Below are positions 62,929 through 64,000 of a DNA stretch of 64,000 nucleotides, piece after piece. The position numbers were made by a program, and so were the translations under genes. Origin of the DNA: Streptomyces cyanogenus (GTDB taxonomy: Bacteria; Actinomycetota; Actinomycetes; Streptomycetales; Streptomycetaceae); NCBI RefSeq assembly GCF_017526105.1, contig NZ_CP071839.1, positions 3,338,501 through 3,402,500 on the forward strand, in the 5' to 3' direction. Positions within the stretch are counted from its first letter, which is position 1, and the number at the start of each line of letters is the position of its first letter. The notes below the pieces were generated by a model. That model did no database searches, was not told the DNA's origin, and saw only the letters and a program-made list of their open reading frames with translations.

Positions 62929-63172
62929 GGGAATACCTTCCATCTCCATCGTCTCTCGCGGCTCCCGGCGGAAGGCGCGAGGTGGATGGCCGTCGCCGCT
63001 CGTGGAGGGAGGGAAAGGCGGCGCGGTCTTTACAGATGTCACCGCAGCCGGTTGGACGAAACGGCGTCGGGCTCCTCGTACTCCGGGTACACAGGGCAGG
63101 CCGTTCGCTGCGGCTTTCACTCAGAGAGCCTAGACCCACATGTGTCACACGTCACCTGGAACGGCACGCCGG

Positions 63173-64000
63173 TCACTCCGGTCGCGGAACGCGGACCACG
63201 CCCTCCTGGATGACCGAGATGGCGAGCCGTCCGTCCTGGGTGTAGATACGGGCCTGGCCGAGGCCGCGGCCGCCGTGCGCGGACGGCGACTGCTGGTCGT
63301 ACAGCAGCCATTCGTCGGCCCGGAAGGGCCGGTGGAACCACATCGCGTGGTCCAGGGAGGCCCCGACGACGTCGCCGACGGCCCAGCCGCCGCGCCCGTG
63401 CGCGAGCAGCACGGAGTCGAGCAGGGTCATGTCGGAGACGTAGGTGGCGAGGACGACGTGCAGCAGGGGTTCGTCCACGGCGCCGTGGAGCTTGCCGTTG
63501 GTGCGGAACCACACCTGGGAGTGCGGCTCGCGCGGCTCGCCGTACTGCCCGTACGGCGGCTCGTCCACGTACCTCAGGTCGATCGCCTCGCGTGCCTCCA
63601 GGAACCGCTCCACCACCTCGGGCGCGAGGTGGCCGTAGCCGCGCAGCCGCTCGTGGGAGGTGGGCAGGGTGGCCGGGTCGGGCGCGGCGGGCATGGGCGT
63701 CTGGTGGTCCAGCCCCTCCTCGTACACCTGGAAGGACGCCGAGAGGTGGAAGATCGGCTTGCCGTGCTGGACGGCGACCACCCGGCGGGTGGTGAAGGAC
63801 CGGCCGTCCCGGATGCGGTCCACGGTGTAGACGATCGGCGCGCCCGGGTCGCCGGGGCGCAGGAAGTAGGCGTGCAGGGAGTGGGCGGGCCGGTCCGAGG
63901 GGACCGTCCGCCCGGCGGCGACCAGTGCCTGCGCCGCGACCTGCCCGCCGAAGACGCGCGGGACGACTGCGGAGCGGGACTGGCCGCGGAAGATGTTCTC
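63173..64000 (-). CDS. tesB: acyl-CoA thioesterase II (3' part; 5' end outside window)
   Basis: A double-hotdog thioesterase hydrolysing acyl-CoA. The visible 275 residues start at ENIFRGQSRSAVVPRVFGGQVAAQAL. They include LHAYFLRPGDPGAPIVY, DRIRDGRSFTTRRVVAVQ, SLDHAMWFHRPFRADEWLLYDQ and the closing DGRLAISVIQEGVVR. The Asp, Thr/Ser and Gln residues of the active site are present. The gene runs off the right edge, so its start and operon context cannot be seen. Confidence 0.9.
   Translation of the reverse strand, partial: ENIFRGQSRSAVVPRVFGGQVAAQALVAAGRTVPSDRPAHSLHAYFLRPGDPGAPIVYTVDRIRDGRSFTTRRVVAVQHGKPIFHLSASFQVYEEGLDHQTPMPAAPDPATLPTSHERLRGYGHLAPEVVERFLEAREAIDLRYVDEPPYGQYGEPREPHSQVWFRTNGKLHGAVDEPLLHVVLATYVSDMTLLDSVLLAHGRGGWAVGDVVGASLDHAMWFHRPFRADEWLLYDQQSPSAHGGRGLGQARIYTQDGRLAISVIQEGVVRVPRPE

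Overview
The window looks like a Streptomyces chromosome core-arm segment. GC is very high, GTG starts are common, and it carries families typical of the genus: an Scr1-type XRE regulator with a DUF397 partner, a HATPase regulator, a class F sortase, PucR, a chaplin-like secreted protein and a PS-10/S28 peptidase. From memory, the gene order resembles the S. coelicolor region around copA, citA and the agmatinase gene, just beyond the chaplin/rodlin locus. That comparison was not tested here.

Layout. 0-2.7 kb: a coupled ATP-grasp/FAD-oxidoreductase pair. 2.8-6.7 kb: a block of small secreted proteins, with a degenerate chaplin-like LPXTG protein, a zinc-ribbon-like protein, four paralogous small secreted proteins (tandem duplication including promoters) and another cysteine-containing secreted protein. 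6.9-13.2 kb: an ABC permease with an unusual S15-hydrolase/ABC-ATPase fusion, an APC permease and a lipoprotein. 13.2-19.5 kb: a five-gene myo-inositol catabolic operon (iolC, aldolase-like, iolB, iolD, mmsA) with a recognisable promoter. 19.7-23.8 kb: a small HTH protein, a zinc alcohol dehydrogenase and a CsoR-type copZ-copA copper efflux unit. 24.5-29.3 kb: citrate synthase, a RecD2-like helicase and a ricin-lectin protein. 29.4-31.9 kb: a DUF397/XRE pair divergent from a HATPase regulator coupled to an Rpn-like nuclease.

32.3-38 kb: a ribokinase, then a three-gene overlapping sugar operon (Gfo/Idh oxidoreductase, DUF993 protein, epimerase) with a LacI regulator and a LacI-type operator on the promoter. 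38-45.6 kb: a DHFR-like reductase, a 41-bp tandem repeat, an epimerase, an MFS exporter, an RBBP9-type hydrolase, an EPSP synthase paralogue, a secreted GH3 hexosaminidase and a Trypco1 protein. A 198-bp MITE-like element follows. 45.9-55.4 kb: a secreted S28 peptidase, a small secreted protein, a tandem-fused ABC exporter, two nearly identical secreted beta-lactamase-fold proteins, and a class F sortase with a likely surface partner. 55.7-62.5 kb: a TPP decarboxylase-like enzyme, a ureohydrolase and a sodium:solute symporter opposite a PucR regulator, consistent with guanidino-compound/arginine-type catabolism, followed by a phosphatase-family gene. 62.6-64 kb: a Gly/His/Asp-rich secreted repeat protein and the 3' part of an acyl-CoA thioesterase II.

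Most operons run on the minus strand and end in strong GC-rich hairpins. Start sites were chosen by Shine-Dalgarno sequence, signal peptide or 1-4 base translational overlaps. No tRNA, rRNA or CRISPR array was recognised.
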